A DNA stretch of 36,586 nt from Singulisphaera sp. GP187 (GTDB lineage Bacteria > Planctomycetota > Planctomycetia > Gemmatales > Gemmataceae): positions 1 to 36,586 of the forward strand of contig CAMDQN010000067.1 in assembly GCA_945905925.1 (NCBI GenBank), in the 5' to 3' direction. The position numbers and the translations under genes are program-made. Within the stretch, counting starts at the first letter, position 1. Every line of letters starts with the position of its first letter. Below are positions 1 to 7,137 of the stretch, in pieces. The notes under the pieces were generated by a model. The model was not told the DNA's origin and did no database searches. It saw only the letters and a list, made by a program, of their open reading frames with translations.

Positions 1-174
1 GGGCTTCGGCGGCGACAGGAGTGGTCCGAACCATGTCTGTGTTCTCCACGAAATGGCGGTGCGGAAAAACACCCCTCAACTTGGGAAAAACAGACGGTTT
101 GGTCAGGTCACTTCACTGCAAATCTGTTACCCTCGGTTGAACCTGGCCCGCATTCGTTACTTTGGAGTCCGACC

Positions 175-1134
175 ATGTTTCCCGGTTCTCTCCCAAATCG
201 GCGTGGGTTTACGCTGATTGAACTGTTGGTGGTGATCGCGATCATCGCCATCCTGATCGGCTTGTTACTGCCGGCTGTGCAAAAGGTGCGCGAGGCCGCC
301 GCACGCATGAGGTGCCAGAACAACCTCAAGCAACTCGCCCTCGGTATGCATGGCCACCACGACGCGGAGGGCTTCCTGCCCTACGGTCAGGCGAACGACT
401 TCTACAACGAAGGCGACGGCACCCCGCCGGTCCGGTTCGGTCGCGGGTGTTGGGCGCACTTCCTTCTCCCGTACATCGAGCAAGCCAACCTCTACAGTTT
501 CTTCAAGGCCAGTTCCGACGCCGGCACCCCCCACGGCGCGCTGCTTTCGACCAAAAAGGACACCCTCGTTCCGGCTTTTGTGTGCCCAACGGACCCCAAC
601 AGTCCGAAGTTCTTCACGGTCGATGGGAACAATACCAGGGCTGGGATAAACGAGAAGCAGGGACTGCACCTCAACTACCTCGCGAACGGCGGGTCCACCC
701 ACTACGGGAACGGTCAGCAGGGGAGCACCAACGGTTTGTTTTGGGTGCGGTCCAAGTGCCGGCTCACGGACGTGACCGACGGCACCTCCAACACCCTCCT
801 GCTCGGCGAAATCTGTGTTGTGCCCGACACGGGCGTGAACGACCTTCGCGGCCGGTACAGCAACTCGTGGTACGGGAACAACTGGTTCAGCACCCTGAAC
901 TTGCCGAACACCACGGTCCCCGATCAAGTCGGTTACCAGGGCGTCAGTACGGCCAAGTCCCCCTCCGTTGGGAACTCCGGTGCCCCGTTTCTGTCGGCTC
1001 GCAGTTATCACACCAACGGGGTGAACGTGGCGCGGGGCGACGCGAGCGTCCGCTTTATCTCGAACAGCATCAACTTGCAGAACTATCAGGCGATGGGCAG
1101 CCGGGCCGGTGGTGAGATCATTGTCGACAACTAA
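175..1134 (+). CDS. DUF1559 pseudopilin-like protein
   Basis: A 319-aa protein of the planctomycete DUF1559 family. The N-terminus has a type IV pilin/type II secretion prepilin signal: a short basic leader, Gly11, then FTLIELLVVIAII with Glu16 at the +5 position of the mature protein, leading into a hydrophobic helix of about 20 residues. After the helix comes the family-typical PAVQKVREAAARMRCQNNLKQ segment, and near the C-terminus an H-x9-D motif (His279, Asp289; the usual following Gly is Ala here). The protein should be processed by a prepilin peptidase and exposed at the membrane or exported; the exact role of this very expanded family is not established. The start is supported by GGAG at 164-167, seven bases before the ATG. 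A small lipoprotein gene follows, a pairing often seen for DUF1559 genes. Confidence 0.93.
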   Translation: MFPGSLPNRRGFTLIELLVVIAIIAILIGLLLPAVQKVREAAARMRCQNNLKQLALGMHGHHDAEGFLPYGQANDFYNEGDGTPPVRFGRGCWAHFLLPYIEQANLYSFFKASSDAGTPHGALLSTKKDTLVPAFVCPTDPNSPKFFTVDGNNTRAGINEKQGLHLNYLANGGSTHYGNGQQGSTNGLFWVRSKCRLTDVTDGTSNTLLLGEICVVPDTGVNDLRGRYSNSWYGNNWFSTLNLPNTTVPDQVGYQGVSTAKSPSVGNSGAPFLSARSYHTNGVNVARGDASVRFISNSINLQNYQAMGSRAGGEIIVDN

Positions 1135-1233
1135 GCATCCGCGCGTTCGTCACGCGACCCCTCTTCGCACCCAAACGGTACGGGAATGGGTTCGTGTTTC
1201 ATTTATCGACCATCACATTTTTCAATCGAGGCG

Positions 1234-1626
1234 ATGATGATTCGGTTCTGTTCCTTTGGGGTTCTCGTTGGTCTGGTTGTGGCCGCCGCCGGGTGTGGGA
1301 AACCGGCCGCGACCAAACTCGATGTCTCGGGGACCGTCAAGTACGACGGGCAGGACGTGGCCGAGGGGTACATCACCTTCGTCCCGGGTGACAAATCGGT
1401 TGGCCCGGAAGCCGGCCCGATCAAGGACGGGAAGTACACCGCCAAGGTTGTGTCGGGGAAAAACACGGTGAAGATTCAGGCAACCCGCACCGTACCCGGC
1501 AAGAAGGGGCCGATGGGCGAGGACTTCGTCGAGCAGTACATTCCCGAGAAGTATAACGACAAGACTGAACTCGATGCCGACATCGCCGTCGGAAAGACCA
1601 CCCACAACTTCGACCTGAAGAAGTAG
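1234..1626 (+). CDS. Small transthyretin-like lipoprotein
   Basis: About 130 aa. It begins with a lipoprotein signal peptide whose lipobox ends AAGC (Cys21). The rest is a beta-rich domain with the pattern VSGTVKYDGQDVAEGYITF and a later DGKYTAKV segment, typical of carboxypeptidase-regulatory-like/transthyretin-like domains that are common in planctomycete surface lipoproteins. An in-frame ATG exists at 1186, but it would put 16 residues before the signal peptide, so I place the start at 1234 (the ATG at 1237 is also possible). It lies 99 bases downstream of the DUF1559 gene on the same strand. Function is unknown; a surface-exposed, lipid-anchored beta-sandwich is the safe description. Confidence 0.85.
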   Translation: MMIRFCSFGVLVGLVVAAAGCGKPAATKLDVSGTVKYDGQDVAEGYITFVPGDKSVGPEAGPIKDGKYTAKVVSGKNTVKIQATRTVPGKKGPMGEDFVEQYIPEKYNDKTELDADIAVGKTTHNFDLKK

Positions 1627-1635
1627 CGGTTGGTG

Positions 1636-2022
1636 TCACGCTCGCGGTGCGGTGTACGACCAACCGCACTGCGGGCACGTGTTCGCCCCGGTCGGGATCG
1701 ACCCGCGGCACGCCACACACGCGGCTGGTTCGGACACGTCGTCTGCGTCCGGCGGGTCGGGGTCTTCCGATACGTTCACTTCGTCCACCGGTTCACCGGT
1801 TCCGAAACTCCACCCGTACACGACACGGCTGATCGCCGCCGCGACCGAACTCCCGAAGAGCAGCACTTCACCGAGCGTGAGCGGCGCGGCGACCAATCGC
1901 GGGAGCATCAGCGCGACCCCGGCCAGGCGCACGGTCCAGTCGCGCGCGAACAGCAGGAACACCCCCGCGACCGCGACGAACAGCAGCACGTTCGTGAGTT
2001 CGGGTCCGATTGGTGTGCTCAT
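1636..2022 (-). CDS. Small membrane protein with C-terminal zinc ribbon
   Basis: A 128-aa protein I do not recognise as a named family. The N-terminal half has two or three hydrophobic segments (around residues 10-26, 30-48 and 52-70). An acidic linker rich in Asp, Glu and Pro follows, and then a C-terminal Cys4 zinc ribbon (CVAC and CPQC, 14 residues apart). The ATG at 2022 is preferred over an upstream start because it begins directly before the first membrane segment. It is convergent with the lipoprotein gene (stops nine bases apart) and divergent from the SDR gene. The codon pattern and coherent domain layout argue for a real gene; the overlapping plus-strand reading frames look like GC-rich shadows. 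Confidence 0.72.
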   Translation of the reverse strand: MSTPIGPELTNVLLFVAVAGVFLLFARDWTVRLAGVALMLPRLVAAPLTLGEVLLFGSSVAAAISRVVYGWSFGTGEPVDEVNVSEDPDPPDADDVSEPAACVACRGSIPTGANTCPQCGWSYTAPRA

Positions 2023-2124
2023 TGCTCCCTCGGTCCGCGCGCACAAGGCGACAGGTGAAGCCTAACGGGGCGGGCGTTCGTATGCAATCTGACACTCCCT
2101 CTGTACGAACCCCGGAGTCTCAGC

Positions 2125-2865
2125 ATGTCTTCTGATCGCAAGGTCGCGCTCGTCACCGGTTCGGCCACCGGTGTTGGTCGTGCGTGCGCCGTCAGGTTCG
2201 CCAAACTCGGTTATGCCGTGGTCGTCAACTACTCGAAGTCCGAAGCGGACGCGCTCGAAACCGTTAAGCTCGTGGAAGCCGCAGGCGCGCCAGTGTTGTT
2301 GTGCAAGGCCACTGTCGCGGACGCCGCGCAGGTGTACGAGATGATCGCGGCAACGGAATCGACATTCGACCGGCTCGACGTGCTCGTGAACAACGCGGGC
2401 ACCACACACTTCGTCCCGCACGCGGACCTCGACGCACTCACCGACCAGGTGTGGCACGATATCTTCCAGGTGAATGTGATGGGCACGTTCTACGCCACGC
2501 GCGCCGCGATGCCGCTCTTGAAGGCAAGTCGAGGGAGCGTGGTGAACGTGACGAGCGTCGCGGGGCTGACGGGCGCGGGCAGTTCGATCCCGTACTGTGC
2601 GAGCAAGGCGGCTTTGAACTGCATGACGCAATCGCTGGCGCGGGCGTTCGGGCCAGAAGTCCGCGTGAACGCAGTCGCACCGGGACCGATCCTCACGCGA
2701 TGGCTCGAAGGCCGCGAGGCACACGTCGCGAAGTTTCTGGAGCAAGCGCCGCTGGGCCGTGCCGCCGATCCCGACGATATCGCGGACGCAGTCGTTTACC
2801 TCGCGACCGGTACCACGCTCACCACCGGGCAGGTGTTAGTTGTGGACGGTGGGCGAACGATGTAG
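2125..2865 (+). CDS. SDR family oxidoreductase (FabG-like)
   Basis: A 246-aa classical short-chain dehydrogenase/reductase, cytoplasmic and NAD(P)-dependent. It has the Rossmann glycine motif TGSATGVG (11-18), NNAG (89-92), catalytic Ser144, and Tyr157/Lys161 in the YCASK motif, and it ends with the family-typical GQVLVVDGG. Length is normal. It resembles 3-oxoacyl-ACP reductases but the substrate cannot be read from sequence. It is separated from the fatty-acid/polyketide-like locus at 4.8 kb by the patatin gene on the other strand, so a shared pathway is only possible. GGAG at 2113-2116 supports the start. The stop codon is part of a palindrome shared with the converging patatin gene. Confidence 0.9.
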   Translation: MSSDRKVALVTGSATGVGRACAVRFAKLGYAVVVNYSKSEADALETVKLVEAAGAPVLLCKATVADAAQVYEMIAATESTFDRLDVLVNNAGTTHFVPHADLDALTDQVWHDIFQVNVMGTFYATRAAMPLLKASRGSVVNVTSVAGLTGAGSSIPYCASKAALNCMTQSLARAFGPEVRVNAVAPGPILTRWLEGREAHVAKFLEQAPLGRAADPDDIADAVVYLATGTTLTTGQVLVVDGGRTM

Positions 2866-2911
2866 TCATTGGTCATTTCGTGGCAACCGCAGTGCCAATG
2901 ACCAACGACTA
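2863..2911. repeat. Heptad-word palindrome across two converging stops
   Basis: Inverted repeat with arms 2863-2877 and 2897-2911 (14 of 15 positions pair) and an inner 5-bp stem. The left arm begins with the TAG stop of the SDR gene and the right arm ends with the TAG stop of the patatin gene. The arms are built from 7-bp words (GTCATTG, GTCATTT; on the right AATGACC). It could act as a bidirectional terminator, but there is no long T tract. Confidence 0.7.
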
Positions 2912-4258
2912 TTTCTCAGGAACAACCGCCGGGATCGAACTGAACGGCGGGCCGAGGGTGTTGGCGCCGACGCCGCGTCCAGTGTCGGTGAGGACCGTAC
3001 CCGCTCTGTACTTCGCGCCTTCGCCGGGTTCGCTGCCCGGAGGCGTGATCCGCCACTTCGGTCCTGCACTCGCCCACTCCACGCCGGCGCAGAACAACCG
3101 CGACATTTCCCGCGGTTCGAAGTCGGTACTCGCCAGCGGCGATTGCACGTCCGTTGGGATCACCGATACGTTGTAGTTCATCCCGGTCATCGTGGTGAGC
3201 AGGAACAGTTTGTGCAGGTCGCTTCGCGTCTGGTCGTAGACGATGGTGGAGATCGCGTTGCTCGCGATGGCGAACGTGCGCGACTTCACCGGGGTCGGGT
3301 CCGGGTACATCTTCCCCGCGACCAGCACATACACTTCGGAGCCGTGCAGCCCGCCCGCGGGAAGTTTCTCGCGCTCCGCTGGCGGCACCCACGGCGGCGC
3401 GAAGAACATCGACGACGTGGTGCCGCCGTCGATGTGGCGCTCAATGTACGGTCGGCCGTCCACCGTGATCGGAAAGCGCACCGGTGGGAAGAACCCGGGA
3501 ATGGTCGCGGATGCGAGCAGCACCTTGCGGAACAACTCGCGGTCGGCCGGCGTGTTGCGGGCCGCGATCGCGCCCATGTCCCACACGATCGCGCGGCGCA
3601 CATCGAGGTCCGTAGTGCCGACGTAGAACCGCCGCCCCTTGTGGTGTTCGACCGCGAACCGAGCGATGCGCTCGTCCGTCGCGACCTCGTGAATCAACTT
3701 GTTCAGCGGCGCGCTGTCCGCGAGCGATTCCGAGAAGATCGCCGGTAGAATGCGGTTTCGTTTGTAGATGTCCTTGCTCTGGAGCGTGGTGTAGCACCGC
3801 TGGAGTTCCGCGTCCTCGGACGGCCCGAGGAACGCGAACGCGCCGATCAGCGCGCCGGTGCTGATGCCGGTCACCACGTCGAACTCGGGGCGCGTGCCGC
3901 TCGCGGTCCAGCCCACAAGAACGCCCGCTGGGTACGCCCCGTAGGAGCCGCCGCCGGTGATGATGAGGATGTGTTTCTTCGGGACCGGGTTTGGCGGCTT
4001 GACCGCGGCGCGGGCCTTGTTCGCGAATTCGAGAAGGTGTTCGGGGCTGATGGTGCTGCGGCCGGCTTCCTGGGCTTCGATGTCGAGCCACCCGACGGAC
4101 GCCTTGAGTTCTTCCGTGGTGCGGTTGCCCCGCGCGGCCGCTCGCTTGGCAGGCACAAGTTGGTCGGCGAATGGCCCCGGGCTGGCACACCCGATGGTAA
4201 CCGCCAGGAGCAGTGCCAGACCGAGCGCTGGCCAAGGTTGCGTGAACGTGCGAATCAT
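2909..4258 (-). CDS. Patatin-like phospholipase lipoprotein
   Basis: About 449 aa. It starts with a lipoprotein signal peptide (hydrophobic stretch ending TIGC), so it is probably anchored to a membrane facing the periplasm or paryphoplasm. The patatin domain shows the oxyanion glycine motif GGGSYGAY, the nucleophile elbow GISTG (Ser of GxSxG), and a later DGG motif supplying the catalytic Asp of the Ser-Asp dyad. The family are acyl hydrolases acting on phospholipids or other lipids. The ATG at 4258 is chosen because a strong GGGGGAG lies just upstream and the lipoprotein signal follows directly; the reading frame stays open upstream only through repeat DNA. It is convergent with the SDR gene. 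Confidence 0.88.
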   Translation of the reverse strand: MIRTFTQPWPALGLALLLAVTIGCASPGPFADQLVPAKRAAARGNRTTEELKASVGWLDIEAQEAGRSTISPEHLLEFANKARAAVKPPNPVPKKHILIITGGGSYGAYPAGVLVGWTASGTRPEFDVVTGISTGALIGAFAFLGPSEDAELQRCYTTLQSKDIYKRNRILPAIFSESLADSAPLNKLIHEVATDERIARFAVEHHKGRRFYVGTTDLDVRRAIVWDMGAIAARNTPADRELFRKVLLASATIPGFFPPVRFPITVDGRPYIERHIDGGTTSSMFFAPPWVPPAEREKLPAGGLHGSEVYVLVAGKMYPDPTPVKSRTFAIASNAISTIVYDQTRSDLHKLFLLTTMTGMNYNVSVIPTDVQSPLASTDFEPREMSRLFCAGVEWASAGPKWRITPPGSEPGEGAKYRAGTVLTDTGRGVGANTLGPPFSSIPAVVPEK

Positions 4259-4313
4259 GGGCTCCCCCGAAGCGAGGGGATACCGTGAGCGGCCAAAACC
4301 CGCAAGAGGGGAA

Positions 4314-4425
4314 AACCAACCTCTCCCCCAACCCCAAGAAGGGAGGGGGAGCAGAACCAAAGACAAGAGCGCACAACCTTGTGTCTTTGGTTTGAAGCCC
4401 CTCCCTTCTTTAGGGGAGGGGTTCG
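4314..4425. repeat. Degenerate copy of the CT/AG-rich palindromic element
   Basis: A decayed relative of the element found inside smc and the TrmL gene. The left arm has CTCTCCCCCAACCCC and AAGAAGGGAGGGGG; the right arm has CCCCTCCCTTCTTTAGGGG. The loop contains a separate perfect 11-bp inverted repeat (4355-4365 with 4382-4392, AACCAAAGACA). It sits between the 27-residue small gene and the patatin start, so it would lie in the patatin 5' leader if the two are co-transcribed. Confidence 0.75.
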
Positions 4426-4430
4426 GTCTG

Positions 4431-4514
4431 TTACTTGCGGTGGCGAATCCGGGCGCGCATCCGTCGCTTCTTCCGACCCACCTTCCGCCGACCGGTGCCG
4501 CGACGCCGACCCAT
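4431..4514 (-). CDS. 27-residue highly basic small protein
   Basis: A small gene encoding 27 aa, more than half of them Arg or Lys, beginning MGRRRGTGRRKVGRKKRR and ending RHRK. On the coding strand AGGAG sits seven bases before the ATG, which is one of the best ribosome-binding sites in the window. The composition resembles tiny ribosome-associated basic proteins (for example bTHX, or the AURKAIP1/COX24-type small subunit proteins with a KKRR...HRK signature); that assignment is inference from composition only. The gene lies upstream of the patatin gene on the same strand with a repeat between them. An unrelated nucleic-acid-binding peptide is the main alternative. Confidence 0.6.
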   Translation of the reverse strand: MGRRRGTGRRKVGRKKRRMRARIRHRK

Positions 4515-4730
4515 GATTCGCTCCTACCAGAAATTGTAAGCGTGGTTTGTGTTTTGTGATGAAGTCGTGATTCTAAGCCACGAACCAGCGCGCGACAAGG
4601 GCCGACTCGCCAGCACAACCGCTGCGCGCCGCGCCTTCAGCCCGCGCCGCCCCCGTTCTCGCCCAGATGCGGAAACAGATGGTTGCGCTTCCGTGAACAG
4701 ACGGCACGATACCCGCAACCGGTGTCAGGG

Positions 4731-4759
4731 TTGTCCGCGTTCCGCCCCGGCCATATACT
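4731..4759 (+). promoter_or_regulatory. Putative sigma70-type promoter of the FAS/PKS-like locus
   Basis: TTGTCC at 4731-4736 and TATACT at 4754-4759 are separated by 17 bp and would start transcription about 50 bases before the first dehydratase gene. A 17-bp block in the spacer (4733-4749, GTCCGCGTTCCGCCCCG) recurs exactly at 7300-7316, just upstream of the CLF-like gene. The rest of the gene-free stretch 4515-4815 shows no gene, RNA or repeat that I can support. Confidence 0.5.
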
Positions 4760-4815
4760 TTCTACTCTTTTGAAGATGGGCGGCCGAAGGGTCGCCGACC
4801 GGAGTGTGTTGCGGA

Positions 4816-5301
4816 ATGCGGTTCCACCTGATCGACCGAATCGACCGCTGGGAGTCGGGCAAGTCGCTCGCGGCGACCAAGTACCTCGCACTGGGGGAAG
4901 AGTACCTCGCGGACCACTTTCCGCAGTTCCCTGTGATGCCCGGCGTGCTGATGCTTCAGGCATGTGTGGAAGCAGCGGCGTGGCTCTGGCGCGCGACCAC
5001 CGACTTCGCGCACCCGGTGATCGTACTCCGCGAACTGAAGAACGCGAAGTACGGCACGTTCATGCAACCGGGTCACTGGATGAACGTGACCGTTGACCTC
5101 ACGAAAGTGGACGTCGCGACAAGCGTCGCGACGTTTAAGGCTGAAGGCGTGAACGATGCGAACGAATCGACCGTGAAAGCAAACTTCGTGCTTCACGGGT
5201 ACTCGCTGGCCGGGCGCGGTTCCACGGGCGCCGCGACCGATGCAAAGTTGATCGAACACTGGAAGACCCGCTGGGCGCTGCTGACGGGCAGTCTTCGTTA
5301 G
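4816..5301 (+). CDS. Hotdog-fold dehydratase-like protein 1 (Gln in place of catalytic Glu)
   Basis: A 161-aa FabZ/FabA-like hotdog protein. The hot helix region DHFPQFPVMPGVLMLQ matches FabZ, where a His and a Glu 14 residues later are catalytic. Here His34 is kept but the Glu position is Gln48. The paralogue at 6646-7137 has the same spacing and numbering (His34, Glu48) and shares the N-terminal IDR...ESGKS...ADHFP pattern, so the two arose by duplication. Possible roles are a non-catalytic partner in a heteromeric dehydratase, or a hydratase/thioesterase-type variant. It is the first gene of a plus-strand cluster with FabG, ACP and two ketosynthases. The ATG at 4816 is preferred to an in-frame start four codons upstream by homology with the paralogue. 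Confidence 0.87.
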   Translation: MRFHLIDRIDRWESGKSLAATKYLALGEEYLADHFPQFPVMPGVLMLQACVEAAAWLWRATTDFAHPVIVLRELKNAKYGTFMQPGHWMNVTVDLTKVDVATSVATFKAEGVNDANESTVKANFVLHGYSLAGRGSTGAATDAKLIEHWKTRWALLTGSLR

Positions 5302-5321
5302 CCGCGAGCCGAAGGCGAGCG
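5297..5321. repeat. 25-bp dispersed repeat, copy 1
   Basis: Matches 16311-16335 at 24 of 25 positions. It starts GTTAGCCGCGAGCC and ends AAGGCGAGCG, can fold on itself (CCGC..GCC/GGC..GCGG), and includes the TAG stop of the first dehydratase gene. Confidence 0.6.
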
Positions 5322-5350
5322 GAGCATTCCGACGACAGGACGACGTACCG

Positions 5351-6115
5351 ATGATTTTGAAGGATCAAATCGCACTGGTGACGGGCGGGAGCCGGGGTAT
5401 CGGTCGCGGGATCGTGCTGACCCTGGCGCGCGAGGGCGCGAAAGTTACTTTCGTCTACCGCGGCAACGCGGAGGCGGCGCAGCAACTCGTCGCGGAAGTG
5501 GCGGCGACTGGCGGCGTTGCGAAGGCGGTTCAGGCGGACGTGGCCGACCCCACGGCGGGGGATACCGTCGTCGGTGGGGTTCTGGCGGAACACGGCCGAA
5601 TTGATATTCTGGTGAACAACGCCGGCGTCATCCGCGACAAACTGTTCCTCAAGATGGAAGCGGACGACTGGAACGCGGTCATCAACACCAACCTGACGGG
5701 AACGTTCGCGTTCTGTCGGGCTGTGGCCCAACCGATGGCGTTCAAGCAACGTTCTGGACGCATTGTGAACGTGTCGAGCATCGCCGCCGAACACGTGAAC
5801 AAGGGACAGGCAAACTACGCGGCGAGCAAGGGCGCGATCAACAGTTTCACGCGTGTACTCGCGGCGGAACTGGGCGCGCGGAACGTGTTGGTGAACGCCG
5901 TCGCCCCCGGCTTCATCGCGACCGACATGAGCCAGGCTGTGGTGAACATGGCCGGCGAAGACAAACTGAAGAAACTCATTCCGGTGCGGCGGCTCGGCAC
6001 ACCGGATGACATCGCCAATGCGGTCCTCTTCCTGTGCGGTCCTGCGGCGGCGTACATCACCGGACAGGTGATTACCGTGGACGGCGGCCTGAGCCTCGGG
6101 GCGGTATCCGGCTGA
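5351..6115 (+). CDS. fabG: 3-oxoacyl-ACP reductase (FabG-type ketoreductase)
   Basis: A 254-aa classical SDR ketoreductase that would reduce beta-ketoacyl-ACP to beta-hydroxyacyl-ACP with NADPH. Motifs: TGGSRGIG (11-18), NNAG (89-92), Ser143, Tyr156 and Lys160 (YAASK), and a C-terminal GQVITVDGG. All catalytic residues are present and length is normal. It lies 49 bases after the dehydratase-like gene and 23 bases before the acyl carrier protein gene, which fits a role in the same elongation cycle. FabG is also the name for housekeeping enzymes, so whether this is the cell's primary FabG or pathway-specific cannot be decided here. Confidence 0.93.
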   Translation: MILKDQIALVTGGSRGIGRGIVLTLAREGAKVTFVYRGNAEAAQQLVAEVAATGGVAKAVQADVADPTAGDTVVGGVLAEHGRIDILVNNAGVIRDKLFLKMEADDWNAVINTNLTGTFAFCRAVAQPMAFKQRSGRIVNVSSIAAEHVNKGQANYAASKGAINSFTRVLAAELGARNVLVNAVAPGFIATDMSQAVVNMAGEDKLKKLIPVRRLGTPDDIANAVLFLCGPAAAYITGQVITVDGGLSLGAVSG

Positions 6116-6138
6116 CCAGCCGGTTGGAGAACTCAGAC

Positions 6139-6531
6139 ATGACACGCGATGATATTTTCGGGATCGTCCGCAAAACCCTGGTGGAGGCACTGAGCGTCGA
6201 TGACGATCAGGTGACACCGACCGCGCGGCTCAAGGGCGACCTCGGCGCCGAGTCCATCGACTTCTTGGACATCGTGTTCCGGTTGGAAAAGCAGTTCGGG
6301 GTCACGATCCCGCGTGAGGAACTTTTCCCAGAGTCCATCTTCCAGGGCGATGCCGGTTACGTCGCCAACGGCAAGGTGACCCCGGTTGGGCTGGTCGAAC
6401 TCGAAAAGCAGATGCCCTACGCCAACCTCACCGATTTCAAAAACGACCCGCGGCTCGACAAGGTCGAAGACCTGTTCACCGTCGATCTGATCGTGCGATA
6501 CCTGGAAGGTAAGGTCAAAGACAAGAAGTGA
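6139..6531 (+). CDS. Acyl carrier protein with internal insertion
   Basis: A 130-aa carrier protein. The phosphopantetheine attachment site is LGAESIDFLD (Ser39), where the usual DSLD is ESID. Helices I and II look normal up to about residue 65. A stretch of roughly 45 residues (about 67-111, containing GYVANGKVTPVGL) then separates them from the final helix, TVDLIVRYLEGKV, which matches ACP helix IV. Ordinary ACPs are about 80 aa, so this is an enlarged form. The ATG is chosen because it follows the fabG stop by 23 bases and begins the ACP fold; the frame is open further upstream inside fabG only as a shadow. It presumably carries the growing chain for the neighbouring ketosynthases. Confidence 0.9.
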   Translation: MTRDDIFGIVRKTLVEALSVDDDQVTPTARLKGDLGAESIDFLDIVFRLEKQFGVTIPREELFPESIFQGDAGYVANGKVTPVGLVELEKQMPYANLTDFKNDPRLDKVEDLFTVDLIVRYLEGKVKDKK

Positions 6532-6545
6532 CCGATTCGTCTTGT

Positions 6546-6630
6546 TAGGGTGGGTCAAGGCTTTGCGCAGGCCCACCATCTTCTCTTCTCGTTGGCGTGG
6601 TGGGCCTGCGCAAAGCCTTGACCCACCCTA
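6546..6630. repeat. 33-bp perfect inverted repeat between ACP and dehydratase genes
   Basis: Arms 6546-6578 and 6598-6630 are perfectly complementary over 33 bp with a 19-bp loop. The arm reads TAGGGTGGGTCAAGGCTTTG and continues CGCAGGCCCACCA. It looks like a palindromic (REP/MITE-like) insertion rather than a simple terminator, because no T tract follows. In RNA it would form a very stable hairpin in the middle of the operon and could lower downstream expression or stabilise the upstream transcript. Confidence 0.9.
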
Positions 6631-6645
6631 CAAAAGCGACCCAAC

Positions 6646-7137
6646 ATGCGCTGGACCTGGATCGACCGGTTCGTGACGTTCGAGTCCGGCAAGTCGGCCA
6701 CGGCCGTGAAGAACCTCAGCCTGGCCGAAGACCACTTCGCCGACCACTTCCCCGGCTTCCCGGTGATGCCCGCCCCACTCATTCTGGAAGGCCTCGCACA
6801 GACCGGCGGTATCCTTGTGGGTGAGGCTCGCCAGTACCGCGAGAACGTAGTATTGGCGAAAATGTCGAACGTCAAATTCTACCGCGACGCACTCGCGGGC
6901 GAACAGTTGACCTACACAACGACGATCCTCGACCTGAACGACACCGGCGCGCGGGTGTCCGCGATCGCACGCAGCGGAATGGGCCTCGTCGCGGAAGGGG
7001 AAATCCTGTTTGCCCACGCGAATCCCAGCCAACTGCCACCGGGGTTGCCCGACACCAAGTTCGTCTTCAGCGGCGAACTAACACACCTGCTCCGCATGGC
7101 CGCAGCTGTGAGCAAACCCGCAGTGCCGACCGCCTGA
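6646..7137 (+). CDS. Hotdog-fold 3-hydroxyacyl-ACP dehydratase 2 (FabZ-like)
   Basis: A 163-aa FabZ-like dehydratase that would convert beta-hydroxyacyl-ACP to trans-2-enoyl-ACP. The active site is complete: His34 in DHFPGFPVMP and Glu48 in LILEGLAQ, 14 residues apart as in FabZ. It is a paralogue of the protein at 4816-5301, which has Gln at the second position. The two may pair as a heteromer with one working site. It is separated from the ACP gene by a 33-bp inverted repeat and from the CLF-like gene by a 189-bp leader. A primary-metabolism FabZ is possible, but the paired arrangement suggests a dedicated pathway. Confidence 0.9.
   Translation: MRWTWIDRFVTFESGKSATAVKNLSLAEDHFADHFPGFPVMPAPLILEGLAQTGGILVGEARQYRENVVLAKMSNVKFYRDALAGEQLTYTTTILDLNDTGARVSAIARSGMGLVAEGEILFAHANPSQLPPGLPDTKFVFSGELTHLLRMAAAVSKPAVPTA

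Noticed and set aside
265-1011. Long minus-strand open frame opposite the DUF1559 gene
   Set aside because: Composition is Val/Arg/Gly-rich with no domain; it is the expected GC-rich antisense shadow of a strong gene.
6555-6875. Short peptides starting MVGLRKALTHP at both arms of the 33-bp inverted repeat
   Set aside because: They are just translations of the repeat arms running into the neighbouring genes.
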